Assembly (NCBI GenBank): GCA_036346275.1
Contig: CM070727.1
Location: 5,385,760-5,449,759 of the forward strand
Reading direction: 5' to 3'
Origin: Otatea glauca
Lineage: Eukaryota > Streptophyta > Magnoliopsida > Poales > Poaceae
Length of the DNA stretch: 64,000 nucleotides
The notes beneath the pieces were generated by a model. The model was not told the origin of the DNA, ran no database searches, and worked only from the letters and a program-made list of their open reading frames with translations. Positions 11,005 to 23,418 of this stretch are shown here, piece after piece; the stretch's first letter is position 1; the number at the start of each line of letters is the position of its first letter. Position numbers and translations under genes: made by a program.

Positions 11005-13275
11005 TGAGGTTGTCCTCAAATTTTGTTGGACGTGGTCTTTCTCTTGAAGAAGCTGGTCAGGCATTATCAGAGATCACCACTAGTTTGTTGCCTTCTCTTA
11101 TGGTTAGCTGCAAAGCATTCCTCAATTTCTGTCAATTTCTTATGTCATGTATGGACATCCTAGCAGACGTAACTTTTGTCAGTTCGCGTCTGAATGGATT
11201 TGTCACTGTTGGATATATGATTATCCGCATTTCTCTGTATGCCGCAATCTTAATTCTGCTTTTATGCGCTTCTTTCTGCAGTTTTTGGTTGATATTTTAC
11301 CAAAGGAATCTATTGTTTGGAAGTTGAAAATGTTGAGAACAGTGTCATCATTTGTCAATTCTGGTTTACATGCAGTCAAAGCTCAGACTTTGGTGCTTGC
11401 TAGGTATGACCTGCAATAGGCACACTGGCAAATATAGCTGAGATCTGAGAAGAACGTTACTTTGAACCATGGTTATTAAATCAGCGTTTAAGCGTCGCTT
11501 AAGCATCACTTAAGCAGTAAGGCGATCTAATGGTTAGAATCTAACCTCTCAAGTCTCTGATTTGTTCAGGATCCATGCAGTTTTCTTCTAAATGGAGCAG
11601 TTTCCTACTATTTGAGTAACCAGTTGTTACATGAGACTGAATTTATGAAACTTCAGGATCTTGGGTCTTACCACCAACCCAGTGATGCTATCAACACTGC
11701 CTGATGGGAAGATAGTGAGGGGCCTGGCAGGCCTGCCAAAGGAGGGTCCTGCTGTGCTTGTTGGATACCATATGCTCATGGGGTTTGAACTCGGACCTCT
11801 GGTTACAGGAGTTCTGAACAGCACCGGAATCCACATCCGAGGCTTAGCTCATCCGTTCATGTTGGACAAGAACTCAGAGCAGCTAATGCCGGACTCGTTG
11901 CAATTCGATCTCCGTCGGGATCATGGGTGTTGTGCCTGTTACGGCAGTCGATTTTTACAAGCTTCTTTCAGAGAAGCACTTTGTGTTGCTGAATCCTGGA
12001 GGTGCGCCTGAAGCTCTTCATAGAAAAGTAAGAATTGGCGTGTAGCGATCGAGGTCATTTGATTCATTTCTGCCATACTCCTCCACTTCCAAAAACATCA
12101 GTTATCCTGGAAGACCGTATGATAGGAAGGAATCTGAGCGCCTGAAATGCATGTACTTATTTGGGGCCTAGCTGTTTTCAGGGAGAGGAATATAAGCTGT
12201 TTTGGCCGGAGCAGACTGAATTTGTGAGAATGGCTTCAAGGTTTGGAGCAACAATAATACCATTCAGAGTGGTTGGAGAGGATGATATATATGTGATGTA
12301 AGTGCTATCCTACCTCCTGATCTTCCCAGACCCAGAAAAAAGAAAACCACTACTGTGTGATCTTCTTTTGTTATCCTCTAGATTTACCTAATTTAGTATA
12401 TGCTTGATGGAAAATGATGCTTCACGCAGTTGGATATATCATGTTCTTGGTAGAAATTATCCCTGGATGGAAATTAAGTCCCACTGTACTTAGCTAATAG
12501 TTGGTGTCCTATGATCCTACCCTCTGTCCTCTGGTTATTTCACAAGACATGGCTGATGACCAATTTACTACCTCAGGTGCTATTAGACTACAACGATCTT
12601 CTCAAGCTTCCAATCTATGGCATCCTTGACAAGACGATAAATGAAGATGGTCTGAAGCTAAGGTATGCTGCTGCCCATACTCAAAAGAGTCTGAAGTTAA
12701 TTTAATTTTAGAGTGAATTTTATTTCGTGTCTCCAGAGACTGTCCCAAAGAATTCTCTGATCCTGATTTACCTTGTGGTTTCAAAGGACTGATTCTACGG
12801 GAGAGAAAAAATCAAGGATCGCATCCTGTAGTGGTTACGCCAAAATTACCAGGGAGGTTTTCTTTCATGTTTGGAAAGCCTATTGAAACAAAAGGTACAT
12901 ATTTTACAAATAACTACTCGAATAACCTCCTCTCAACATCCTGTTGGCAATTTGGCTTCGTCTCAGTCTCAGGACAAGTTACCATGCTTATTCTTTCTGG
13001 CAATCAAAAGACGAGACATCAGAAAATGCACGTGTTTGCAGAGATCAGATGTTTGATACTTTGATTAGATTTGTTCCTGGTTTCCGTTTGATTTGCTTGT
13101 TTGCATAGGGAGAGAGAAGGAGCTAAGAGACTGCATGTGAAAATCCGCAGTGGCGAGCTCAATCAAGTATCTGAAGGAGAAAAGAGAGGAGGACCCCTAC
13201 CCAAGCATAGTGCCCAGGCTTCTGTATCAGGCAGTTCATGGGCTTAATGCAGAAATACCCACATTTGAACCCTGA
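11005..13275 (+). pseudogene. Phytyl ester synthase (PES) gene fragment, truncated and frameshifted
   Basis: Exons match the C-terminal acyltransferase half of plastidial phytyl ester synthase / DGAT-like proteins, which make phytyl and triacylglycerol esters in plastoglobules. Exons by eye: about 11005-11102, 11282-11403 (VDILPKESIVWKLKMLR), 11657-12027 (LPDGKIVRGLAGLPKEGPA, then VGYHMLMGFELGP with the acyltransferase His), 12182-12297 (GEEYKLFWPEQTEFVRMA), 12577-12662, 12737-12894 (PGRFSFMFGKPIETKG), 13109-13275 (EKREEDPYPSIVPRLLYQ to the stop). The N-terminal alpha/beta-hydrolase half is absent. The frame shifts near 11910 and again near 13140, and an expected exon between 11403 and 11657 is missing. 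This is a relic, not a working gene. Confidence 0.85.
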
Positions 13276-13870
13276 GATGTTCACTCCCAGAATACCATTA
13301 GTTAGAAACTTAGAATTCAAGTAAATTGTTTATATTGTTTTTTTTTCACTTTCACATATTTTTTGTTATTGTTTTCCCTCAGAACAATTCTGCTCATCGA
13401 TTTACAAGTAGTTTATTCAAACCATAGCTGTCAATAAAACTCAGTTTACAACTGTAAATTTGTGTGTGTACAGTACACAGTAGTAGAAGCACTAATCTAG
13501 GCAGGAGCTCTCATTCCAAATGGTGTATGAGAGCAAGACCAGAAGCCCTCCACTCTCCAATTGTTTATCAATATTTATTTTGTTAATCTGTACCACTAAA
13601 TTGTGCTGGAAGTCAACAAAAGAACCTAAGCACAGTGGCCGAAACGCTTAGTGTGTCGTTGGTATGATAATTTGTGACAGATGACAACCTTACCAGGTTT
13701 TGAGACGAGAAACATTACTTCGAGATCATACAGAAAATTATAACGAAATGAGATATTTCATTGGGAGATTAGTCCTGTACATTTGGGGAAATGGCAATAA
13801 ACACGAGAGACTAATGACCAAGTTAGTGACGGCGTCATATGTGCAGATTTCATGTGAAAATGTGCGGGTA
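13276..13870. other. Convergent 3' flanks of the PES relic and the Atos gene
   Basis: No coding sequence is recognised. The part nearest 13870 is probably the 3' untranslated region of the minus-strand Atos gene. The left part is the 3' flank of the PES relic. A 78-codon frame at 13700-13936 (+) is antisense to the last Atos exon and is not called. Confidence 0.5.
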
Positions 13871-16800
13871 TCAGTTGCTTATGTCGAAGTACTTGGGATC
13901 AGCAGGGAAGTCGTGCTCGACCCGCAGCTGCCATAAAAGTATAAAACATGATATCCATTAGAGATACACAATTAAGACACGGAAAACAAAGCAACTCTCC
14001 TATATAAAAGGCCGTACAGAAGTTTAACCAGTGAATACATGGAACAACATGACCAGCACCGTCACTCTTATAACACCATACACTAAATTTATGTTGAGTA
14101 TTTGCATGTCAAAAATCAACACAACAGCTTATTATTTTAGCATCCCAATCAGCAATTTTGTGAAATCTAGAGTGCTATCTATGCTATAGGTTGGAAGTAC
14201 TTAATCTCACTGCTGCAGAAACAAACAGAAACAAGGTTGTGTTAAAAAGACAGGTAGACAGGTTACATACCTCGCCTTCATCTGCATCTGAGTGCCTTTG
14301 AGGGAAGACAACTCTAATATCATTGTAGAGATAAAATCGCCTCTCTTCCTCGGTCGCTGTATTGTGATTGCATGGTTCTGATGACAGTTCAGATTTGCAT
14401 CGCTGCATTGATCTTGATGATTTCTTGGAGAAGGGGCTTAGAAAGCGCAGGTGCAAAGCATAACGAAGAACGCCTCCAGCTGAACTATCATTGACCTTGG
14501 AAGATCTGCAGCAAGATTTCTTTTCACCTAAGTGAAATATGTCTCTTTGACAGCAGCAACCATTAGCATTAGTGCCATTTCCTGAATTCCCAAAAGCATT
14601 TAATTCTCTAATGTCACGTTCCATTGAGCAACATGTTGTGCTTGTACAACCTCCTTTTTCGGATTCATCAGTCGAGTAGCAGTTCTGCCCCTGTTCACAG
14701 CCTGCAAAATCAAAACAATTTGTCAGCAACTTGAACTATATAATTTGAATTTAGCTACCGATGGTATTGGCTACATTACATTCAGAAAATAGAGTGCCGC
14801 ATTCTCTAAGCTCACTTCCATATTGGACTGACTCGACCTTTAAGTCACTGGGCTTGCTTCCTTCTTTCATTGGATTAGAGGGAGAAACAGAGGATAGAGT
14901 GACCTTTTGCCGCACGAGTGTCTGTCCCATTTTACAATAACAAAAATAAGACGAACTCAAAAAAAGAAGTAAAGAAATAGAACACATAATCGCAGGCCCT
15001 TCTAAACAGACAAACAACATTATTGCACCTGGCAATGCTTTTAAAAATGACCTCTTTTGACACATCTCAACTCTCAAGCTAGTTTTTTCTTCCCACCCAG
15101 TACACCAGTAGTTGCAGGTAAGAAACTTAGTGGCCATCCAATGAAATGTGTAACATTTTCATTTAAGACCAGAAAGTTAGTATACCAGCTACAACCAGCG
15201 TCATTAATTATTAAATACTTAAAGCACATGAAGCCCTGCTTCAACACAAACTACCACAAAGCAACAAAATGAATATGGGAGAATTCTTCCTTTTCACTTA
15301 TATTACCATCTCTAGGTAATACTACTGACATGAAATGCCCAAACCTTCAATTGTGTCTATCTTCCAAAAATATAAGTTCATGAATGGCATACAACCACAT
15401 ATATGTGTCCATATGAATCAATGGGGGGTCAACAATGTCCACAGAGTTCCAACATAACAGCTATGAAACAGTTACAAATATGCTATCATAAGAACTAAAC
15501 AAAATTGAAAAATATGCCACTGTAAGAACTCAACAAAATTGAGGATCACAACAGAGTATGTCAAGTTGTCAACACAATACATATTCTGCTGCCACACCAT
15601 ATGAAAATAAGATAAATCCGAGCCATACAACAATAAGGAAAAATCTGCAGTTATCTTTGGTATACCAGTCTGTGGCAATAAAAATAGTCGAAAGTTATAA
15701 GTCTTATACGGTTATACCAACTCCCAATTTCTCATACCTTGGTTCCAGCTGGCATGTCACCCAAATCATAGTTGCAGAAGAAGGTGTACAGCGGTGTCTT
15801 CTCTGGGTTACTGACAACCTGTCAAGGCCAACAGTTTTGCTTCTAGTGAAATAGATACATCAAACCATGATAATTTGATGGAACTTTTCAGGAGACAAGC
15901 CAATAAAAGAACAATCTGAGGGTGGTGGAAACAATACATCAGCCTCACTGATTACTAGCATCAAACACTTGACATTAACCTACATCTGAGCTCAATATCC
16001 CATACTACGATTTATGAATATGAAACTGAACTGCAAAATGTTCACATAACACAAAGTCACAAACATTAATAAAACAATAGTTTTTTTCACAGCAGTGAGC
16101 TACAATAATTTCATTCTAGATGGGGCCTCCAATTGAAACACGCCAAGTTTGGGTCTCATGCAAAATGGTATGCACACTTCAAACTCAACATGCAACACAC
16201 ACAATAATGACTAAAATAAGTGCTCCAAATATGTGATGCAGGTTTTGTACAATTATCATTACAAGTGAATAAATTGCTAGGCACAGTGCGTGATAGTTAT
16301 ACACACATTCGCACAATCACACGCCAATTCATCGGAAGCAATCCAGCAAAATACACAGTAAACTGAAACAAAATATTATTATAAGGTGTAGAATTCGGTA
16401 CCAGCTGTATGCGTCCTTTAACTGGGATGCGCAACCGACTTTTCGCTGATCGTGAATTGTTATTACTGAGGCTTCTTTTGAGTTTTGGGCTTTTGCTGTT
16501 GTTAGCACGCAATCTCTCCGCAAGATCAATAGACGAATAGTACAGTAAGGAGCTATCCTCATCAATGCTGGTTACTGCAAATGGAAGCTTCTGAGTTGGG
16601 GGAGAGAAATTACCACCGGTCACATTCAGGACAGCCAAAAAACCATCAATATTCTGTGTTTCAGGAGAAAATGGAATAAATACCAACAATAACGCATAGG
16701 TATCCTACTAAAAAACTCAAGAGAAGTGTTAAAAAAAATAAACACTGCAGACCTGATTGTCTTTTCCACACGAATAGCGACCAGATAAAAGGGACTCCTC

Positions 16801-17991
16801 AAAGGAGCCAACTAGTGACCTTCTTACAGGAAGGATGCTCAAACTCCGAACACATCCAAAGTGTGGAGATACAGGAGCAGATTCGGGGCCCCAGTTTTGA
16901 AATCTTCTATCCGAACTCCTCTTAGGGGTCATCATATCAAAGTCATCATGTAAGATATTAGTTTTTTTACCTTTTTCTAATGCATCGCTTATCCTTATTC
17001 TACCATCATCTTCTGAACACTCTTCACCAATTGATCCTTCTGTTTCCTTCAAGTCCAGGAAATCATATTCCGTTTCTCTCATTAAATCCCTGTGAGCTTC
17101 TGCAATCTGTGTTCTGCGCATCCATTTTGGGCCGAGAGGAGACAAGGTGAGTGGAGGAGAATGTGATAATGTTGCAAGTGGTACAGCGACCCTTTCAAGA
17201 TTCATAATCCTTTTGGCTTCTAAGTGATCTGAAAAAGAATATGACTCCCTGCCCTCAAGCAAAGGACCATCAGTGAATATTTTACTGCTAAACTTATCAA
17301 CACCCTGCTCTGTACTCCAATTGGAGTATCTCAAGGCTGGCCAAGTAGGTGACTCAAAGGAATCAAGAGTTGTGGTGTTGGCTTGTTTACAATCTTGAAG
17401 GCCAGAAATACAAAGTTGCCTAACACAATCAGAACGCTGAATTTTGGCATCATCAGGACCAATATTCAGCACATCACCACGGAACCGTCCAGGGAGTACA
17501 TTATTCAAAGGCGACAACACCCTTTTCCTTGCCTGAGGCCCATGTTGTTCAATCGATGAATGACAATTATCAATGACTAAAGATAAATGCATTTTGTCAG
17601 CTACCACCGTATCAGAACCTCCAGTGGAACTAGCAAAACCTGATTCAAACCCAACAACCCTCATTGTAGGCATCTGAACAGTATGTCTGAATTTAGCGCG
17701 TGATCTAGAACTTGGATCCCTCGAAGCAGGTTTTAGGCCTTGGAAGCCTGCAGGTCCATCAACAGCATGACTGGCTCTGAAATATCCATCAAATCCATTC
17801 AAAGAATCTGACACCGTTTTCCTCTTGAAATCACCGATGGATGTGCATGGAAAAGCCCTGCTACTTGAGCTTTCTGCAGGAAGCTTACCCAAATCACAGA
17901 TGCCACTACCACCGAAACAAGGAGTAGGTACAGACGTACTCAATGTAGGAGGCACTTCCTCCTTGACCGCAGGAGCTTGAGGCAAACCCAT
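13871..17991 (-). CDS. Atos-family protein (DUF4210 plus C-terminal Atos/PF13889 domain)
   Basis: Six coding exons join in frame (17991-16753, 16653-16402, 15818-15738, 14921-14759, 14701-14271, 13927-13871) to give 740 aa. All introns are GT-AG. The first exon (413 aa) is a long, mostly disordered region ending in GSFEESLLSGR at residues 395-405, the hallmark start of DUF4210. DUF4210 continues with DGFLAVLNVTGGNFSPPTQ and VKGRIQLVVSNPEKTPLYTF. It then reaches NYDLGDMPAGTK and the LVRQKVTL block. The C-terminal Atos part holds YALHLRFLSP, FYLYNDIRVVFPQRHSD and the ending RVEHDFPADPKYFDISN. Animal Atos acts in transcriptional control, and the fission-yeast relative is linked to meiotic chromosome segregation. 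The plant role is not known. The start at 17991 is the first Met of the long exon. Upstream 5' UTR introns are likely but not resolved. Confidence 0.9.
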
Positions 17992-20279
17992 CTCAATACG
18001 GTTCCTTCAGCAAAAGTAAAAAATAACTTGCTATTGCTCCCAAACTGCACTTGCAAAGATCTTATGATGACCCCCTTCAGTTTATTACTTTCAGCCTCCA
18101 AAACTAATTGCTAACATTAATCAACTGACTCTATGAACACAAGAAGGTTAAAACTGCATTGAGATTTCTGATTCAAAGCCTCCAGCAGTAGGGATGTCGT
18201 CGGCCCACCACCAATCATGCGCCTAAAATTACTGCAACAATTGAAGGTGAAGCACAGCTTGGAGCCTGAACAAGTAACAAGAAACCTAGGATGAACCATA
18301 CCAAGAGATCAGATCACAGTCCTGCAGAGACAAATCAAAAAGGGCAGTCACTAACTGGTAAATAAGATTTATGGTCATTTTCTTCTGCAAACCTTCTACT
18401 TGACACATCAGAAATGACAGTGAACTATCAACTATTTAATATACGAAGCAATGCAGCAAAATCAGCAAACATAAGCCCATCCATTGCACATCAACAGTGA
18501 GTTGGACACACTAAACATTGATAAAAGAACTGTCAATGCATTAAGCACAAACATAGGCCAGGTTCTTGGTAACTGCTATCAAGATTTAAATCTTAAAATT
18601 AGAACTGGTGAGACAAAAATTCCGGCAGTCAAATTTTTTCCAGCAATTGAGGGGACAGAAGGTCTCCAAAAGGTCCCAAATCGGGAAACTAAAAGCAATC
18701 TGAGAGCGATCGCCCCACCAATGATCAGGATACTGGAAGAAACATGTTCACATCAACGACTCCAGGATCCCCTCGCCATCTGAACAAAATCCTTACAAAA
18801 GAGAAAAGGAAGCCGCAGAAATCCAGAACAGTAACCATCAGCCCACGAACTAAATCAAGAAACGGACTGTAAATTGGTCAAAGAACAACGATCGGGATCT
18901 TCAAGGAACGCCGAATCGGATTGGTTTTTCTGCAATCGAGTTATCTCGATCGGACCATTGGAAACTTACACAAAATAATCTTTATAGTGATTTACCAAGA
19001 AACAGATACGGCCATTTATTTGAGCAATTTTCCCCTCCCCTTCTCCGCTCCCAGTTTCTCCTTGTGGTTCTTCTCTTCTCCCAAACTCCGTTTTGTGATG
19101 TGCTTGCTTGGGCCTTGGGTTCTTCTCTCTCCTCTCTTCCATGGATAAATAGATTCTACGCCTACGGTCTAAGCATTCTCCCTCTTCGGTCTATTTTTCC
19201 AGCAACACTTTTCCTTTTGCGAAACCAATATTTTCAGCAATCCTATTCGTACAAAACACTACAAGATCAACGGACCAGATTAAATCTGATTCCTTTTTAA
19301 CCGTGATGTAAATTATATGAGTTTTAAAGGAGGCTTATAAAAAACTGAACTACGCTAGCTTTGGGTGAGGGCGTGGATGTATAATTTTTTTGCTCCAATT
19401 TGGGTGTACCTTTTCCTCTCTTTTCATTTTTAAAACATTGTCGCGTGTTTTTTTTTTCAAATTAGTTGAATTTTTGACCTTGTGATTTGCTTGAAGGTTC
19501 GAGCTCTGACCAACAAGGTCGTTTTCTTCGATAGCAATAGTGAGTTAGGGTTTGGGTTCACCGGTTAGCGTTCAGGGTTCATCGGAGCCCCCGAAATAGC
19601 GGTGGCCGGATGTTTTGGTAAGCATAACCTAGATGTTTTCTTCCAAAAAATCATCCATATTTCTAACCTTTAGATCTGCGCTGGGATTTGTTCTCCAAGA
19701 ATGGGTAGAGTGAGCTTTAGGTCAGCTCCTAACCCTAGAATTAGTTGGGGCGGCGGAGGTGTGACGGTGGGTGCCAAAGGCAGCGGTGCAGCGAGGCGAC
19801 GGTGGCGCCAGTGGTGGGCAGAGTAGGGCCCGAGGGATTCACACGTGACTAGCTAGTTATGTGTTGGGGACGGCGGTAGGAAATGATCACCGGCAACGGT
19901 GAACCACCGGAGATAGGGGAGAAGGTGGCAGGTCGGTGGGGGAGCTCGACAACATGATAAGAGTAGAAGAGAAGGATAGTGAAGGATGCGACGACCGGCA
20001 TCAGAGGGGATGGCGGAGGTACGACCACCGGCTCTAGCGCTTGCTATGAGGGAGGCGGCACGCGATGTTGAGGGCGACGGGGACTGGGGAGGGAGGGGAT
20101 ATGGTGGAGGCGTCCAAAATATGACAAGCATCAAGCATGATAGGTCTTTAATCCAATGGTCCAAATTTTGAATGATTTAAAAAAATTTCTTAGAAGATAG
20201 CTATACACACCCTAAAAAGGTGCTTCTCTTCCGCTCCGCAAATTTACTACAACCTCTGCACCCATGTCGAACAAAGTGT
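17992..20279. other. 5' flank of the Atos gene and intergenic DNA
   Basis: 17992-18950 probably holds 5' UTR exon(s) and intron(s) of the minus-strand Atos gene, but no boundary can be fixed by eye. 19000-20279 has G-rich low-complexity runs (19740-20100) that generate spurious open frames. No domain, tRNA or transposon end is recognised. Confidence 0.45.
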
Positions 20280-20288
20280 GTTCGACTC

Positions 20289-21673
20289 AGGGATACAAAT
20301 TTTGCCGAAATTCAGCGAAATTTCGGATTTCGGGCCACCACGAAATCCAAACTACTGGCCGGATAAAAAAATTGAAATTGCTACAGTAACCATCAAAATT
20401 TCATGAATTTTTTTACCAGCTTTCAAACTTTTAGGGCCGGATTTGGTCCAATAACCCTTAAGAAAATCATCTTCTATGAAAATTTGTTGAAAAACCGAAT
20501 TTTTTAGACATCTTAAAATTTTGGCAGAAACACTGTCAGATTTTTATAAAATTATAAAAGCTTGATAATGATCTAAAAAATTTATGGTACTATCTTTAGT
20601 AGTTTAGAATCATAAATAAAAAATTTTCAAAATAATTTAACTTCATTTGTTATATTTAAAAAATCAAAAACAGAATGAACATAATTGGGACAGTAACCTT
20701 GTCAGAATTTTATAAATTTTCTCCAGTGTGATCATGATCTAAAATTTTTATGAGAGATTAATAATTTACTCAGTACCATTCTATAAAATTTTAGAAAAAT
20801 AAAAAAAATTTGTTTGGTAAACAAAACTATGTAAGCATTGAACTTCATTTATTATATTATATTTCAAAAATCAAATTAAGAAAGAACATAAATGATATTG
20901 TGCCTTGTAAGAATTTTATAAATTCACTGGAGTGTGATCATGATTCAAAATTTTTATGAGATCTTTATCATTTCCTTACCACCCTTATGTAAAAAATTTA
21001 AAAATTTTAAACATTGTTTTATTGCTAAAGCAAATCTATGTATTGATCATGAGACTTTTATCAAGACGTAGCACTGCCAGAATTTTTAAACATTCTTTAA
21101 ACATGATAATAATCTAAAATTTTATAGAAACATTAATGTTACATCAGGACCATTCACAAAAAAATTAAAAAAATTCTAACGTGGTTTAAACCATTTTTCA
21201 TTTTGTTCAAATATGCTGGTAAGCCTTTTAATAGGACAGTAGCACTGTTCAAATTTTTAAAAATTAATGAAGTTTTATAATCATCTGAAAATTTTATGAG
21301 AATATTAATGATGCATCATAACCCTGCACAAAAAATTTCAAAATTTTCTAACATGGTTTGAACCATTTTTCATTCGGTTCAAACTTGTCGGTCAACATTT
21401 TATCGGGACAGTAGCAATGTTCGAATTTGTAAAAATTCCTCAGACTTGGTAATTATCTGAATTTTTTTTTGGGAACATCACTGATATGTCAGGAACCTCC
21501 ACAAAAAAATTTGACATCGTTTGAACCATTTTTTATTGAAATTTGCCAAAATTCGGTCTGAAAAATCCGGATTTGAATTTCGTCAGGATTTTATCCGAAA
21601 TGACGAGATTTCGCCGAAATTTCGGATTCCGGTCATCGGCGAAATTTTATCCAAAACGAAATTTGAATCCCTG
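20289..21673. mobile_element. Mutator-like non-autonomous element, about 1.4 kb
   Basis: The ends are inverted: AGGGATACAAATTTTGCCG at the left and, read in reverse complement from the right, AGGGATTCAAATTTCG. The flanks carry a 9-bp near-duplication, GTTCGACTC at 20280-20288 and GTTTGACTC at 21674-21682 (8 of 9 match), typical of Mutator-like elements. The interior has no long open frame. It is instead an AT-rich degenerate tandem array of about six units with a period near 170 bp. A GATCATGATCTAAAA-type word recurs near 20563, 20730, 20935, 21103, 21277 and 21449. Confidence 0.75.
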
Positions 21674-21682
21674 GTTTGACTC

Positions 21683-23418
21683 TGATCCCAGCAAGGACAG
21701 AGGATTTGCTACAAAATTTTGAGCCATTAGGTATGTAATGCGGAAATTTTTCTTGCCCCCGATTTTTTGCAAACGGTATCTCACTGTTATTTATGAAATT
21801 CCTGCGAAATTCCTATGTCTTTTACCTGTTGAACTACCAATAGGTTTATAAAACTGCCAGTAAATTTGGACATCACTAGATAAGCACTCGTGGAGAATCT
21901 TCAATCTTGATGCACGATATCGAGACCTCGGGGAGGATCCCAACTTGGGCTCAATTTTTGAGGCAGAAATTGGGAAAGAAATTGAGATTGGATAGGAATT
22001 GGAGATAGATGGTAACGAGAGTAAAGCAAACTAGGGTTATATTATAAACTAATTAATTAGAGAGACAAAATTTGCTTTTCAATCTTGTCCTCCATTCCAT
22101 TCGACCGTGTACATGTAAGCAGTTCAAGGATTTAGCCAAACAGCCGCTATCAAGCAACACAAAAGAACACGGAAATGTGTACAAATCAAACGAAAGCTAA
22201 TAGAGCTAAGTGCTGCAATCCATCACCACTGCTGAATGTGAATGAACTGGTATCAAGCCATCAAGATCATTAGATCTTCGTTAATACCACATAGCAAATT
22301 GGCATCTTGGACGCCAGATTTGAACTTCTGAATTTGTCTGCAATTCTCGCAACTTACAGAAATACTGAACCTGACACGATCAATCACCCGTCAGGGCAAA
22401 TGAATGGTACAAATTGTAATCAGGACATACATGACACATGCAGTGTGTACGAAATCAGCACCCGTTCTGGCAAAATTGAGGCCCTTCTGTTGGGAATCAA
22501 GATCAAGGGTGCGTACATAAGCAGCAGAAACCAGGTGACATGGCGTGCAGGTGCGCTTAAAAAAGACTAAGGCATGGATAGCCAAAAGGGCAAAACAAAC
22601 AAATCTTGCATCAAATAATCAGGGAGAAAAATGGAGATTTTATTCCACAACTCGTTATTTGCACAACTACATTAACCATAGGGGATACGAAACACCAACT
22701 ACTTTGCAATATTGGCTGAGTTCACATACGAATATGTACAATATTCTTCCACGAAGACGTTGCAGAGCCCCTTGATTAGCACGATATCATGAAATTCCAC
22801 ATTAACACCAAATAACCTGGACAAAAAAAAAGGAAACAGAGAGTAGGGTTAGTCTGACATTGCTATGCCGTGTGGTGTAACATTCGTGGACGGCAACCAT
22901 ATAAAAGCTGTTGCTTAAAATTAGCTTGTCAATTAAAGCAGAAAGATGTTTTGCCAAACTACCTTTTTATTTGGGCCCCTTATTTGAAACACGTTTGAAG
23001 ACTCGAAAAAGGAGCTGGAACAATGCAAAATTACATTCCAACTATGAAAATGCCACATATGAAACTATGGATGCAGTAGTGCCATGTAAACTTGTAAGGC
23101 CACATGTTGTTCGTGTACATACACATCCATGATCATCAACTACTGTTCTAGTGTCACATCAACCAAGTCAATTGAAACGATGCATAAAAATTTGTACAAT
23201 CCAAACTGCATCATTGGTGTTCCTTGTTCCCTTCACATATGATAGTCAACTTCATAACTCAGAAAAGATTCTTCAAGGGCTAACTCAAACTTGGCTGTGC
23301 TTTCCATGTTCTAATAAGAATAATGAACTAAGAAGAATAAATTGTTACTGAGAAGATTGCTAATGTACCAAAGTTTGAAAACTTTGGGCTTTAGTATTAC
23401 AGACAATGAAAACTCACC
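21683..23418. other. Intergenic DNA and 3' UTR of the BAR-domain gene
   Basis: No coding sequence recognised. The stretch adjoining 23418 (perhaps to about 22600) is the expected 3' untranslated region of the minus-strand gene. An 87-codon frame at 22307-22570 (+) has no recognisable domain. Confidence 0.45.
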
